Origin: Glaciecola siphonariae
Lineage (GTDB): Bacteria > Pseudomonadota > Gammaproteobacteria > Enterobacterales > Alteromonadaceae
Direction of reading: 5' to 3'
Length of the DNA: 64,000 bases
Assembly (NCBI RefSeq): GCF_042652645.1
Contig: NZ_JBHSGU010000002.1
Location: 62,001 to 126,000, forward strand
Shown here: positions 35,695 to 44,034 of the stretch, piece after piece
Layout: every line of letters starts with the position of its first letter
Numbering within the stretch: position 1 is the first letter of the stretch
Position numbers and translations under genes: made by a program
Notes under the pieces: generated by a model
Databases searched by the model: none
What the model saw: the letters and a program-made list of their open reading frames with translations, nothing else
What the model was told of the DNA's origin: nothing

Positions 35695-35713
35695 GATAAT
35701 GATTAGCATTTAC
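35695..35713 (-). promoter_or_regulatory. Fur box
   Basis: GATAATGATTAGCATTTAC matches the 19-bp Fur consensus at 15 of 19 positions, including the full GATAATGAT left half. It lies 20-38 bp upstream of the ATG at 35675, where binding would block the promoter. Confidence 0.8.
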
Positions 35714-35742
35714 ATTAAGGCTGTTTTAGGGATGTGTCAAGC

Positions 35743-35762
35743 TAGCGATTAAAAAATCGCTA
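35743..35762. repeat. Short hairpin between the Fur-box operon and the ABC exporter
   Basis: TAGCGATT-AAAA-AATCGCTA, perfect 8-bp stem without a clear T-run. It may form a weak 3' end for the leftward ybbP transcript. Confidence 0.4.
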
Positions 35763-35913
35763 ACAATTTAGTGCTTCGTTTATCGAGTTCTTTATGCGCG
35801 GGCTACTGCGAAACATGCTGGGATGTAACAATAGCGACGAAGCTACTGCTTGGTCCTTGATGGCTGGTGCTTTGGGCGTAAACGTTAAAAAGGGCGTTTG
35901 CATCTGTGCCATT

Positions 35914-38454
35914 TCACGCCGCCTCTTTTAATAATTGTGCCGGCTGAATATTAAGACGCTGGAACAAATACAGGGCGCCTAAGCTAAATACAAGCAGCGA
36001 AGACGCAATCGCAAGCCCTGCGCCGGCCCAGTAAATATCCCATGCATATATTTTTAGCTGTAGGCGTAAAACTATTGCCGCAATGCTAAGCCCTAACAAT
36101 ATTGAAAAGGCACTGACGACTAGCGCTAGCAAGCCATACTCAATCGCGATTGCCTTTCGTATATATGAAATTCGTGCGCCCATGCAAAACAAAATAATGG
36201 CATGGTAGCTCTGTTTGTTTCTGCCCGCTGCCATGACGCTTGCTAGCACCATCAAACTAACGACTAAACTAATCGATGATATTACGCTTAAACCATTTGT
36301 GCCCTTGTCTAGCAGTTGACTGGCCGAATCAATAAGGTCTTTGGTGCGCACAGTAATAATATTTGGATAAGAGCGTGCCAGCTCGCTTTGCAAGGCAAGC
36401 GCTTCTTCGTCGTCCATATATACCGTGCCGACATAAGCATTAATAAAATCATCAAGCGCACCGTCTGAAAATATAGCCTCAAACCAGAAGCGTGTTTGAA
36501 TGCCTTGTTGGCTGTAGATACCGCTTAACAATCCTGTTCGCTCTTGCCCCACCAAGGTAAACTGCACGCTGTCGCCTGGCTTTAGCTGCATTTGTGCCGC
36601 TTCGCGGTCTTCCATAATAAAAGCAAAGTCAAAGTCATCATTTGGCGTAAAATTAGCGTCCCAAATTGCGCCATCAACTATTTTTATGCCGTCGATATTG
36701 CCTGATAAATAGCTTAGTTTATGTTCATCGCGCGCCATATCTTGCCAATTTATGTCACGGCTCGATAAATCGCGTATGGTCGTGTTGTTAATCGCCGAAA
36801 CTCTTCCTCGCACCATGGGCGATAGCGTAAGCTTGCTTACTGAATCAAAGCCTTGGGCAATACTGTTTACGCTATTTTTTTGCTCAGCTAACACGTCGTA
36901 CAACACCAGCGCTGGCGACTCCTCTGGGATAGTAGTTTGTACAAGGCGCAGCAGGGCAAGCACAATCACCGTGCAAGCAACCAAAAGCGTTAGCGCAGTG
37001 CCCAATGAGAGCAGGGTGATACGAAGCGGTGTACCTGGCCTATGCATATTTGCCAATGCCAAGCGCGTAGCAGCATGGCTTGCTAACCACGGGCGTTTTT
37101 CCATCGCGCGGGAGAGTCTGCGTAAGCCATACACAACCAGCTCAAAAAATATTAAACATAGCGCGACGGTTACCAAAAAGGCAAAACCAAAGAGTATGTT
37201 TGGTATGACTAGCATCACAAGAGACGCTAATGTAACCACACACATGTAGCCCGCTAAGCGCCAGTGTATCGATGTCTTATTGCCACTTGTATTGCCACTG
37301 ATATCGCTGGCTCTAAAGAGGTGTGCGACATCGACCTGTAGTGCCCGTCCAAGAGCCGGTAGAGCAAAGGTAAATGCCGTGATGATACCGAAAAACCAAG
37401 CGAGAAGTGCGGATTTGGCGACATCTGCAGTTTGAAGCGTCAACGCTAGGTCTTGTGCCAATACTTGGCTGCCCAAAAGAGCCATTGCTGCTCCGATGAT
37501 GACACCGAGCAAACCTGATAGGGCCGCTAACACTAAGATTTGTATTACAAACACCTGCCCAATGCGCGCGTCTCTGAGGCCACAAGCCTTTAATGTGGCA
37601 ATCGTCTCACGCTTACTTTGTAGATACACCGAAATACTATTGAACACGCCAAGCCCACCAATAAAGAGCGTGCTAAACGCTACTATCAGTAACCCTGATG
37701 CAATTTGAGACAAACGCTCGGCGATGCGAGCACTTCTATCTTCAAAGGTTTGTATTTCCCAATCTGTGTCCGGAAATTGCGCAATAAAGCTTTCTTCCCA
37801 CGCATCGGCGGCTTGCTCAGTGCGTACTCGGTATTCATATTCTACGCGGCTACCCGGGCGGATTAATCCAGAGGCGTCCATTGCCTGTTCAGCAATTAAC
37901 ACTGGTGCGCCTCGCCAATTCGCGTTCAGTCTCCGGTCGGGTTGTTCTATCACTATAGCCCGAATTTCCAGCTCAAGTTCACCGATGTAGACTATATCTG
38001 AAACGGCCAGATTTTTACGCTCAGCCAGAACAGGGTCAATGGCTACGCCCCATTGTCCATCTATGTACGCCAATGCGCTGCTCAAACCCTGTTCAGGTGA
38101 GAGTTTAAGTTCACCATAGAGCGGGTAGGCGGCATCGGTACTTAATAGCTCCACTAATGCAAATTGGTCATCTTTGGTGCTCATCATGGTGTCTAGTTCA
38201 CGGGTAAGTGATATATCACCGGTGTTGGCTATCCAATCTAAAACATCTTGTTGTATTGCTTGGTTTGACTCTATTTCAACATCGCCGCCCATAAGTGCTC
38301 GCGTGTCTGATAACAGCACACGATCGAGCATTTGATACAGGCTAGCGGCTGCCATGACCAGACACACCCCGAGCACCAAGCATGCGCAAAATAACCACAG
38401 ACGCTTTACACTCTGAAGCAGGTCGTGCCAGGCGAATTTAAGCTGAAAGTTCAT
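35914..38454 (-). CDS. ybbP: ABC exporter permease of the YbbP/FtsX-MacB superfamily
   Basis: 846 residues. An N-terminal membrane helix (about 17-38), a large periplasmic domain, then groups of FtsX-type helices (about 250-375 and 405-500) and three C-terminal helices (about 720-840); this duplicated FtsX layout is that of YbbP. The ATPase gene overlaps it by 17 bp. Related YbbAP/LolCDE-like systems act on envelope substrates rather than importing solutes; the substrate is unknown. The gene pair YbbA-YbbP is recognised from order and length; in E. coli it neighbours tesA, which is not seen here. Confidence 0.82.
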   Translation of the reverse strand: MNFQLKFAWHDLLQSVKRLWLFCACLVLGVCLVMAAASLYQMLDRVLLSDTRALMGGDVEIESNQAIQQDVLDWIANTGDISLTRELDTMMSTKDDQFALVELLSTDAAYPLYGELKLSPEQGLSSALAYIDGQWGVAIDPVLAERKNLAVSDIVYIGELELEIRAIVIEQPDRRLNANWRGAPVLIAEQAMDASGLIRPGSRVEYEYRVRTEQAADAWEESFIAQFPDTDWEIQTFEDRSARIAERLSQIASGLLIVAFSTLFIGGLGVFNSISVYLQSKRETIATLKACGLRDARIGQVFVIQILVLAALSGLLGVIIGAAMALLGSQVLAQDLALTLQTADVAKSALLAWFFGIITAFTFALPALGRALQVDVAHLFRASDISGNTSGNKTSIHWRLAGYMCVVTLASLVMLVIPNILFGFAFLVTVALCLIFFELVVYGLRRLSRAMEKRPWLASHAATRLALANMHRPGTPLRITLLSLGTALTLLVACTVIVLALLRLVQTTIPEESPALVLYDVLAEQKNSVNSIAQGFDSVSKLTLSPMVRGRVSAINNTTIRDLSSRDINWQDMARDEHKLSYLSGNIDGIKIVDGAIWDANFTPNDDFDFAFIMEDREAAQMQLKPGDSVQFTLVGQERTGLLSGIYSQQGIQTRFWFEAIFSDGALDDFINAYVGTVYMDDEEALALQSELARSYPNIITVRTKDLIDSASQLLDKGTNGLSVISSISLVVSLMVLASVMAAGRNKQSYHAIILFCMGARISYIRKAIAIEYGLLALVVSAFSILLGLSIAAIVLRLQLKIYAWDIYWAGAGLAIASSLLVFSLGALYLFQRLNIQPAQLLKEAA

Positions 38455-39142
38455 GGTTTTCTTCTACCCTGAGTGTCCCTGATTCGAGCCAAAACAAGCG
38501 TTTGCAGCGTTTAGCTAACCTCATATCGTGAGTCACTAATACGAGAGTAGACTGCGACTGAGCATGCAGATTAAACAGCATGTTTGCCACGCGTTCTCCG
38601 GTCTTTTCATCTAAATTACCAGTTGGTTCATCAGCTAAAATAAGTGTTGGCTCATGTACTAAGGCACGCGCGATAGCAACGCGCTGTTGTTCACCACCAG
38701 AAAGCTGTTGTGGGTAGTGGGTCGCTCTGTCTTTTAACCCCACTCGTTCAAGCATCTCACGCGCTTTATCTGAGGCATCTGCCCGACCTGCAATATCCAG
38801 CGGTAATGCGGCATTAGCTAAGGCGGTTAAGCTATCAATCAAATGAAATGATTGAAATACAATACCCATGTTATCGCGCCGAAAATCAGCGAGCTGGTCG
38901 GGTGATAAATCAGAAAGTTTTTGTTTGTTTAACGCAATATGACCATGGGTAGGTTGCTCTAGCGCCGCCAGCAATTGCAGTAATGTTGTTTTGCCAGAAC
39001 CAGACGGTCCTACAATAGCGACAGTGTCGCCGCGCTTCATGCTAAAACTAATATCATCTAATACAACAAGGGGCGTGCTTTGTTGCCCAAACTGCATGGA
39101 AAGATTAGAAACTTGTATCAAGGAACCCTCCTGATGGCGCAT
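38438..39142 (-). CDS. ybbA: ABC exporter ATP-binding protein (YbbA/LolD-like)
   Basis: 234 residues. Walker A VGPSGSGKTT (about 40-49), Q-loop VFQSFHLIDSLTALAN, signature LSGGEQQRVAIARALV, Walker B LILADEPTGNLDEKTG and H-loop LVTHD. The EPTGNLD form is typical of the MacB/LolD/FtsE branch that partners FtsX-type permeases. It precedes and overlaps ybbP. Confidence 0.88.
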   Translation of the reverse strand: MRHQEGSLIQVSNLSMQFGQQSTPLVVLDDISFSMKRGDTVAIVGPSGSGKTTLLQLLAALEQPTHGHIALNKQKLSDLSPDQLADFRRDNMGIVFQSFHLIDSLTALANAALPLDIAGRADASDKAREMLERVGLKDRATHYPQQLSGGEQQRVAIARALVHEPTLILADEPTGNLDEKTGERVANMLFNLHAQSQSTLVLVTHDMRLAKRCKRLFWLESGTLRVEENHELSA

Positions 39143-39195
39143 GCGCGTTATTTGATTCTATCAAGCATACGGCGAAAGAGGGCGTGCAGACCAGT

Positions 39196-40287
39196 TCAGT
39201 TAGATGAGTGTTTTATTGTTAGCTTGCGCTGTTTGATGATGAGCGCTGTGGCAATAATCGCCACGCCTACGCTCAACGCAAAGCTGCTGTTGCCGCCGAG
39301 TAAAAAGCCTATTGAATAGGCTGGCGTGCACAAGGCAAGGGTCCATAAGTATAGAGACTTAAATTGACCGAGTAGTAAATACAGTGGAAATACCAAGCTG
39401 TAAAAAAACAAAAACGTTTTATATATCGTTTCTTCCAGCGCAATCTCTACCCATTGAGTGATGACGTTGTTTGCAAAAAACACGATGCCGGCAGCCACAA
39501 GCGTAATGGCGGCAAGGCTTGTCATCATCGTGACAGGTTTTGACAGTTGGCTAAGGCGAAGTTGGCTTACATGTGCGCTGATAGTAAACGCCGTTTGCAT
39601 CATCAAAAAAGCAACGACCGGATAAATAATCTGAGCAGGTATCGCTTGTTTAAAGAATACCTCGCCTAAACTACCCGCATAAAAAAACACAAATATGAGC
39701 AGACTTAAGAACATGACGCCGAAGCCCAACATAAAGCTCGCGCGCGGGTGGGTGCTGTTTTTGTAAGCCTTATGAAAGCTTATGTCTAGGTAGGGTGATA
39801 AAATAAAGCCAATCGCCAAAGGAAGTAATGCGTGAGGCCAATATGCTTTGGCGGCAATGTCTACGGCCGGCCAATCGCGGCCAAAAAAATCAACAAACAA
39901 CACAATTGAGACAACATAAATAGCCACCGCCCATGCCGTAATTGCGCCTTTGCTTATGTAAAACAGGCTTGCAAGCGCGAACATGCCAGCAATTATCCAA
40001 GGTTGCCCAATTACTGCGCTTAGCCACGTTATGAAGAAGACTTGATAGGCAATTGTGACAAATGAAAACCATTTAATCGCGTGCTTATGGCTTTGTTCAA
40101 ATTCGCTTTGCTGGCTTCGGTGTTTAAAATAAAACCCCATTGCCATGGCCCCGCCCACGTTAAAAATAGTAAAGGCAAGTAAGGCGGGCCACCCGTAGTC
40201 GCGAGCTAATATTAAGGGCAAAAATCCGCCAAGACACCAAAGCCATGAGCATGCTAAGTATGCGGCATTGCTGAGCGTATTACCCAT
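39196..40287 (-). CDS. Uncharacterised polytopic inner membrane protein
   Basis: 363 residues, about ten to eleven hydrophobic helices spread along the whole length, few charged loops, short C-terminal basic tail. I do not recognise the family. It lies 14 bp after the hotdog-fold gene, so the two may be co-transcribed, and it ends 53 bp before the ybbA start. A transporter or lipid-linked role is possible but not shown. Confidence 0.75.
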   Translation of the reverse strand: MGNTLSNAAYLACSWLWCLGGFLPLILARDYGWPALLAFTIFNVGGAMAMGFYFKHRSQQSEFEQSHKHAIKWFSFVTIAYQVFFITWLSAVIGQPWIIAGMFALASLFYISKGAITAWAVAIYVVSIVLFVDFFGRDWPAVDIAAKAYWPHALLPLAIGFILSPYLDISFHKAYKNSTHPRASFMLGFGVMFLSLLIFVFFYAGSLGEVFFKQAIPAQIIYPVVAFLMMQTAFTISAHVSQLRLSQLSKPVTMMTSLAAITLVAAGIVFFANNVITQWVEIALEETIYKTFLFFYSLVFPLYLLLGQFKSLYLWTLALCTPAYSIGFLLGGNSSFALSVGVAIIATALIIKQRKLTIKHSSN

Positions 40288-40301
40288 AGTGGTATGTCAA
40301 C

Positions 40302-40799
40302 TTAGTTGCCTATTGGCCACATATGAAAACTAATCGTGCCAGCGCCTATGCGCCGCGTTGCTTTTTCTTTGTTGGTTCTGAACACTTTAATGGTCATGTC
40401 TATATTGAACTTACCGCCGGCTTGGATTTTTTTACGAAGCTCGTCTACATCCACAAAAGCTTTATACATAATCGCGTCGAGACTCGGCAGCAAAAATCGA
40501 TAATTAAGCGAGGTGCATACCATGCGATACTCTCCTTTGCTTAACATAAACAGGTAAGAGCCCGCGGCGAGTTCAGAGTTGCCCAAAATTGCACCGCCCG
40601 CCATGGTACCGTACCAATTTTGGTTCATGCGCCGTTTGGGTAAAATTGCGTAATAGTCATCTTCAACAAAGTTTAGTTTAAGGCCGCTCTTGTGAACAAA
40701 GGGCATAAAAAAGAAACTAAGCAACTTGTTGAAAAAACGACTCTTTATCGATAAACGATTAAAGTACTTTTCTAACTTGGGTGTTAAGGGTATTGCCAT
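40302..40799 (-). CDS. Hotdog-fold protein, PaaI/DUF4442-like putative thioesterase
   Basis: 165 residues. The central NQNWYGTMAGGAILGNSELAAG stretch (about 59-80) resembles the helix-turn of PaaI/DUF4442 hotdog proteins, followed by beta strands (VCTSLNYRFLLPSL, KFNIDMTIKVFR). Members of this group bind or hydrolyse acyl-CoA thioesters. The usual catalytic Asp/His are not obvious, so activity is uncertain. TTAGG lies about 7 nt before the ATG. Confidence 0.7.
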   Translation of the reverse strand: MAIPLTPKLEKYFNRLSIKSRFFNKLLSFFFMPFVHKSGLKLNFVEDDYYAILPKRRMNQNWYGTMAGGAILGNSELAAGSYLFMLSKGEYRMVCTSLNYRFLLPSLDAIMYKAFVDVDELRKKIQAGGKFNIDMTIKVFRTNKEKATRRIGAGTISFHMWPIGN

Positions 40800-40977
40800 C
40801 GAAAACCTAAATACTAAACAACATCAGTAAAAAACAAGAACAAAAACTATGAATCAAATTAAGAAAAAATTTGCGGCGCGAAGTGTAACAGAACCCAGCG
40901 CATAAGTAGAGCATGTATACACGTTGTTGGTAGGGTATTGGCACACGGCAAACACCTGCGCTGAACTGCATACAAGC

Positions 40978-41376
40978 TCATCGATTTTTATTTTGACTGG
41001 TATCGCTGTCACCCTCTGCCGCAGGCGGCATTTGTATGCGCGCGGTTTCAATTAAATGTTGGTTACGGGTGCGCTCCATGACTTTAACTCGATGATGAAT
41101 AGCTACCTTTGCCAAGACATGTGCCGTTACCGGCGCGGTAATGACTAAAAACAGGGTAATGAGTAGCTCATTTACACTGAAGTGTCCTCGATTAAAGTAC
41201 ATGTACACCATAGAGCCAAGAAGGATACCGCCAAGACCAAGAGTGGTGGCTTTAGTCGGTGCGTGTAAACGCACATAGAGGTCTTGTAAACGCAGCAGCC
41301 CGATAGAGCCTACCAATACAAACACACCGCCTATTAATAGGAGCGCAGATATAGCCAATTCAACGGAAAAACTCAT
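40978..41376 (-). CDS. mrpG: Na+/H+ antiporter subunit G
   Basis: 132 residues, three membrane helices (about 8-28, 45-62, 68-90) and an extended charged C-terminus (about 100-132). The GGVFVLVGSIGLLRLQDLYVRLHAPTKATTLG signature is diagnostic of MrpG/MnhG. It is the last gene of the operon; GGAG lies 6 nt before the ATG. Confidence 0.93.
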   Translation of the reverse strand: MSFSVELAISALLLIGGVFVLVGSIGLLRLQDLYVRLHAPTKATTLGLGGILLGSMVYMYFNRGHFSVNELLITLFLVITAPVTAHVLAKVAIHHRVKVMERTRNQHLIETARIQMPPAAEGDSDTSQNKNR

Positions 41377-41385
41377 GTCGTGCTC

Positions 41386-41655
41386 CTATTCTATAATGTC
41401 GCCGCGCAGCAAATACTTGCCAAACGCTACACTACTAACAAAACCAAGCATGGCAATGAGCAGCGCCGCCTCAAAGTACAAGGGAGTCTCACTGTGAATG
41501 CCATATATCAAGATGAGCGCAATGCTATTTATATACATCGTGTCGAGCGCTAAAATGCGGTCTACCACATGAGGGCCTATGAGCAGTCGCCATAAATTCA
41601 ATACCAAGGCTATACAAATCATGGCTGCAACAATCGTTACCGTCGTGTCTAACAT
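41386..41655 (-). CDS. mrpF: Na+/H+ antiporter subunit F
   Basis: 89 residues, three membrane helices, with RLLIGPHVVDRILALDTMYINSIALI and SVAFGKYLLRGDIIE as expected for MrpF/MnhF. Its ATG overlaps the mrpE stop. Confidence 0.92.
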   Translation of the reverse strand: MLDTTVTIVAAMICIALVLNLWRLLIGPHVVDRILALDTMYINSIALILIYGIHSETPLYFEAALLIAMLGFVSSVAFGKYLLRGDIIE

Positions 41656-42149
41656 CCGAAAATCTCCTTAACACGCGACTCGTAGCGCTGTTTAATTAAG
41701 TCAATCACCTCTTGCTCATCGTCTGGCATGTTGAGCACGTGCACGTATAACCATTTATAATCGCTCGATACTTCTGTGCTAACAGTGCCCGGTGTCATGG
41801 TTACCGTGCTGGCTAAAATCGTAATAGGCAGTACGTCTGTTAAATCAAGCGGTACGGCAACAAAGCCTGGTTTTATTCGCTTCATTGGGCCAACCACCAA
41901 AACAGCGACTTCAATATTGGCCACCACAATATCTTTCAACACGATTAAGGTGTAGGTAATAAGCTTTAGCGGCTTTTTAAACTTTGCATGCGGTTTGCGA
42001 AGTGGCGCGCAAATAATCGGTATGACAATGGCGAGGACTGAGCCGAGAATAATGTGCCCTAAGCTCATAGTGGTATTAAGCATCAGCCATACAATTAACA
42101 GCAACAAGCTATGCATTGGCATAGGGAATAAGCGAGTGATCATGCTCAT
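41649..42149 (-). CDS. mrpE: Na+/H+ antiporter subunit E
   Basis: 166 residues from ATG 42149, which overlaps the mrpD stop (ATGA); a longer frame reaches into mrpD but is not the real start. Two N-terminal membrane helices and a cytoplasmic domain with VLKDIVVANIEVAVLVV and the TILASTVTMTPGTVS motif of MrpE/MnhE. Confidence 0.92.
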   Translation of the reverse strand: MSMITRLFPMPMHSLLLLIVWLMLNTTMSLGHIILGSVLAIVIPIICAPLRKPHAKFKKPLKLITYTLIVLKDIVVANIEVAVLVVGPMKRIKPGFVAVPLDLTDVLPITILASTVTMTPGTVSTEVSSDYKWLYVHVLNMPDDEQEVIDLIKQRYESRVKEIFGC

Positions 42150-43672
42150 TTTGCGCCCTCTTTTAACTGCAATATGTTGATCAAATAGTCGATATTGTGC
42201 ATCTGCTCGGCAGCTTGGTTTGTGTAATTGAGGATGCTTGCGCCAAACAAAGCGAGCATTGGCGAGGCAATCAGGAGCAGTAAGGCACCAGAGAGCTGCC
42301 ACTTAGACACGTTTTTTGTATCGTCGTTATCTTGCCCTGGCGGCGAGCGCCAAAACAAGGTAGTACCCGCTCGCGATAGCGCGATAATCGTCATTAAGCT
42401 CGATAACAATATCAACGACCATACCCACAATCTGTGGTCGCCAGCAGCCGCCGATTGCAATATAACAAGCTTGCCTAAAAATCCAGAAAACGGGGGCAGG
42501 CCGGCAATTGCCATGGCCACAACAATAAACAAAATGCCCATTAAGGTTTGTTGCTTAATTTTACGCGCAATAACAAAGTAGTCGAGGGCTTTACCGCGTT
42601 GCTCACCAATCATATCGGCAATTAAAAACAGCGCGGCACTCACTAAAGTACTGTGAATCAAGTAATAGAAGCCTGCGGCGCTTGCCTCGGGTGTTCTTAT
42701 CGCAAATGCAATAAGCAATGTGCCTACCGATACAATAACTAAGTTGCCTGCTAGTGCGCGAAGATTGGGGCTGGCAAGTGCGCCAATGGTGCCGGCAACA
42801 ATCGATAAAATCGCAAGTGGCCATATCCATGGCTCAATCATGCCTGCGAGATCGCCTGCGCTCTCGCCATATATCACCGTGTAAACACGGAAAATGCAGT
42901 AAACGCCGACTTTGGTCATTATGGCAAAGAGCGCTGCCACTGGTGCGGTGGCAGCAGCGTAGGTTTGCGGTAACCAAAAGTGCAGTGGGAGCATGGCCGA
43001 TTTAAGACCAAACACAATTAGCATCAGCGAGCCACCGGCTTGTGCAATGAGCTTATCGCCGGCTGATAGTTCAGGGATTCGAAGCGCCATATCGCCAATA
43101 TTTAAGGTGCCGGTGATGCCATAAAGCGTGCCTAGCGCAAATAAGAATATGCTTGAGCCAATGAGGTTTAAAATGACGTAGTGCACGCTTGCAGCTGTTT
43201 TTTGTTTGCCGCCGCCATGAATAAGCAGGGCGTATGATGCAATGAGCAACACTTCAAAAAACACAAACAGGTTAAACAAGTCGTTCGTTAAAAACGCGCC
43301 ATAGATGCCCAAAAGCTGAAACTGAATCAGCGGATGAAAATACTTTCCGCCTCGGTCTGCGCCTGCAAAGGAATACATGGTTACGCATACGCCCAAAAAG
43401 CTTGTGAGTGCAATCAGCATTGCGGCGAGTTGGTCAACATACAAAATAATGCCGTACGGGGGTTGCCAGTCGCCCACCGCGTACATTAAGGCGCCGTTTT
43501 GTAATACGCTCGCTATAAGCGCTGCCGAACAAACAAGCTGCAAGAGCGTTAATATTAAAGCTGCTGCTCGTCGACGCTGAAATCGGTCTGGTCCAGCGAA
43601 AGGCGGCAAAAGCATCATTAACCCGCCCAACATCGGAATTAAAATAGGAAGTATGGCTAAGTGAACAATCAT
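42146..43672 (-). CDS. mrpD: Na+/H+ antiporter subunit D (NuoN/M-like)
   Basis: 508 residues, about 14 helices. It belongs to the proton-pumping quinone oxidoreductase-like antiporter family (IQFQLLGIYGAFLTNDLFNLFVFFEVLLIASYALLIHGG; FGLKSAMLPLHFWLPQTYAAATAPVAALFAIMTKVGVYC with the key membrane glutamate and lysine). It overlaps mrpC by 4 bp. Confidence 0.94.
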   Translation of the reverse strand: MIVHLAILPILIPMLGGLMMLLPPFAGPDRFQRRRAAALILTLLQLVCSAALIASVLQNGALMYAVGDWQPPYGIILYVDQLAAMLIALTSFLGVCVTMYSFAGADRGGKYFHPLIQFQLLGIYGAFLTNDLFNLFVFFEVLLIASYALLIHGGGKQKTAASVHYVILNLIGSSIFLFALGTLYGITGTLNIGDMALRIPELSAGDKLIAQAGGSLMLIVFGLKSAMLPLHFWLPQTYAAATAPVAALFAIMTKVGVYCIFRVYTVIYGESAGDLAGMIEPWIWPLAILSIVAGTIGALASPNLRALAGNLVIVSVGTLLIAFAIRTPEASAAGFYYLIHSTLVSAALFLIADMIGEQRGKALDYFVIARKIKQQTLMGILFIVVAMAIAGLPPFSGFLGKLVILQSAAAGDHRLWVWSLILLSSLMTIIALSRAGTTLFWRSPPGQDNDDTKNVSKWQLSGALLLLIASPMLALFGASILNYTNQAAEQMHNIDYLINILQLKEGAK

Positions 43673-44034
43673 GCTTTGCCACCTTTAGGTTTTACGCGCT
43701 TACTAGTATCGGGTGGATCTCTGCCGTCTACTAAATCATTGCCTAGGTCTGCTCGGGCACGAATAGCCAAAATAACTACGAACGCTATCATTGCAAAGCC
43801 AATCACGATGGCGGTAAGCGTCAGTGCTTGCGGCAGAGGATCGGCATAAGTATCTGCCATGCCGAGTATAGCAGCGCCATCAAGACTGAGTCTGCCCGAC
43901 GAAAACAAGAACAAATTCACGGCGTATGAGAGCATAGTTAAGCCCACAACTATTGAGAACGTGCGTCCACGTAAACACAAAAACACGCCGCAAAAGGTCA
44001 AAACACCTACACAAATTACGTATACCGTTTCCAT
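43669..44034 (-). CDS. mrpC: Na+/H+ antiporter subunit C (NuoK-like)
   Basis: 121 residues, three helices. The FCGVFLCLRGRTFSIVVGLTMLSYAVNLFLF and ALTLTAIVIGFAMIAFVVILAIR segments are characteristic of MrpC. GGAGG precedes the ATG, which shares its A with the mrpA stop codon. Confidence 0.93.
   Translation of the reverse strand: METVYVICVGVLTFCGVFLCLRGRTFSIVVGLTMLSYAVNLFLFSSGRLSLDGAAILGMADTYADPLPQALTLTAIVIGFAMIAFVVILAIRARADLGNDLVDGRDPPDTSKRVKPKGGKA

Noticed and set aside
42150..42302. Longer start for mrpE inside mrpD
   Set aside because: The extra 51 residues show no MrpE similarity; the ATG overlapping the mrpD stop gives the family length.
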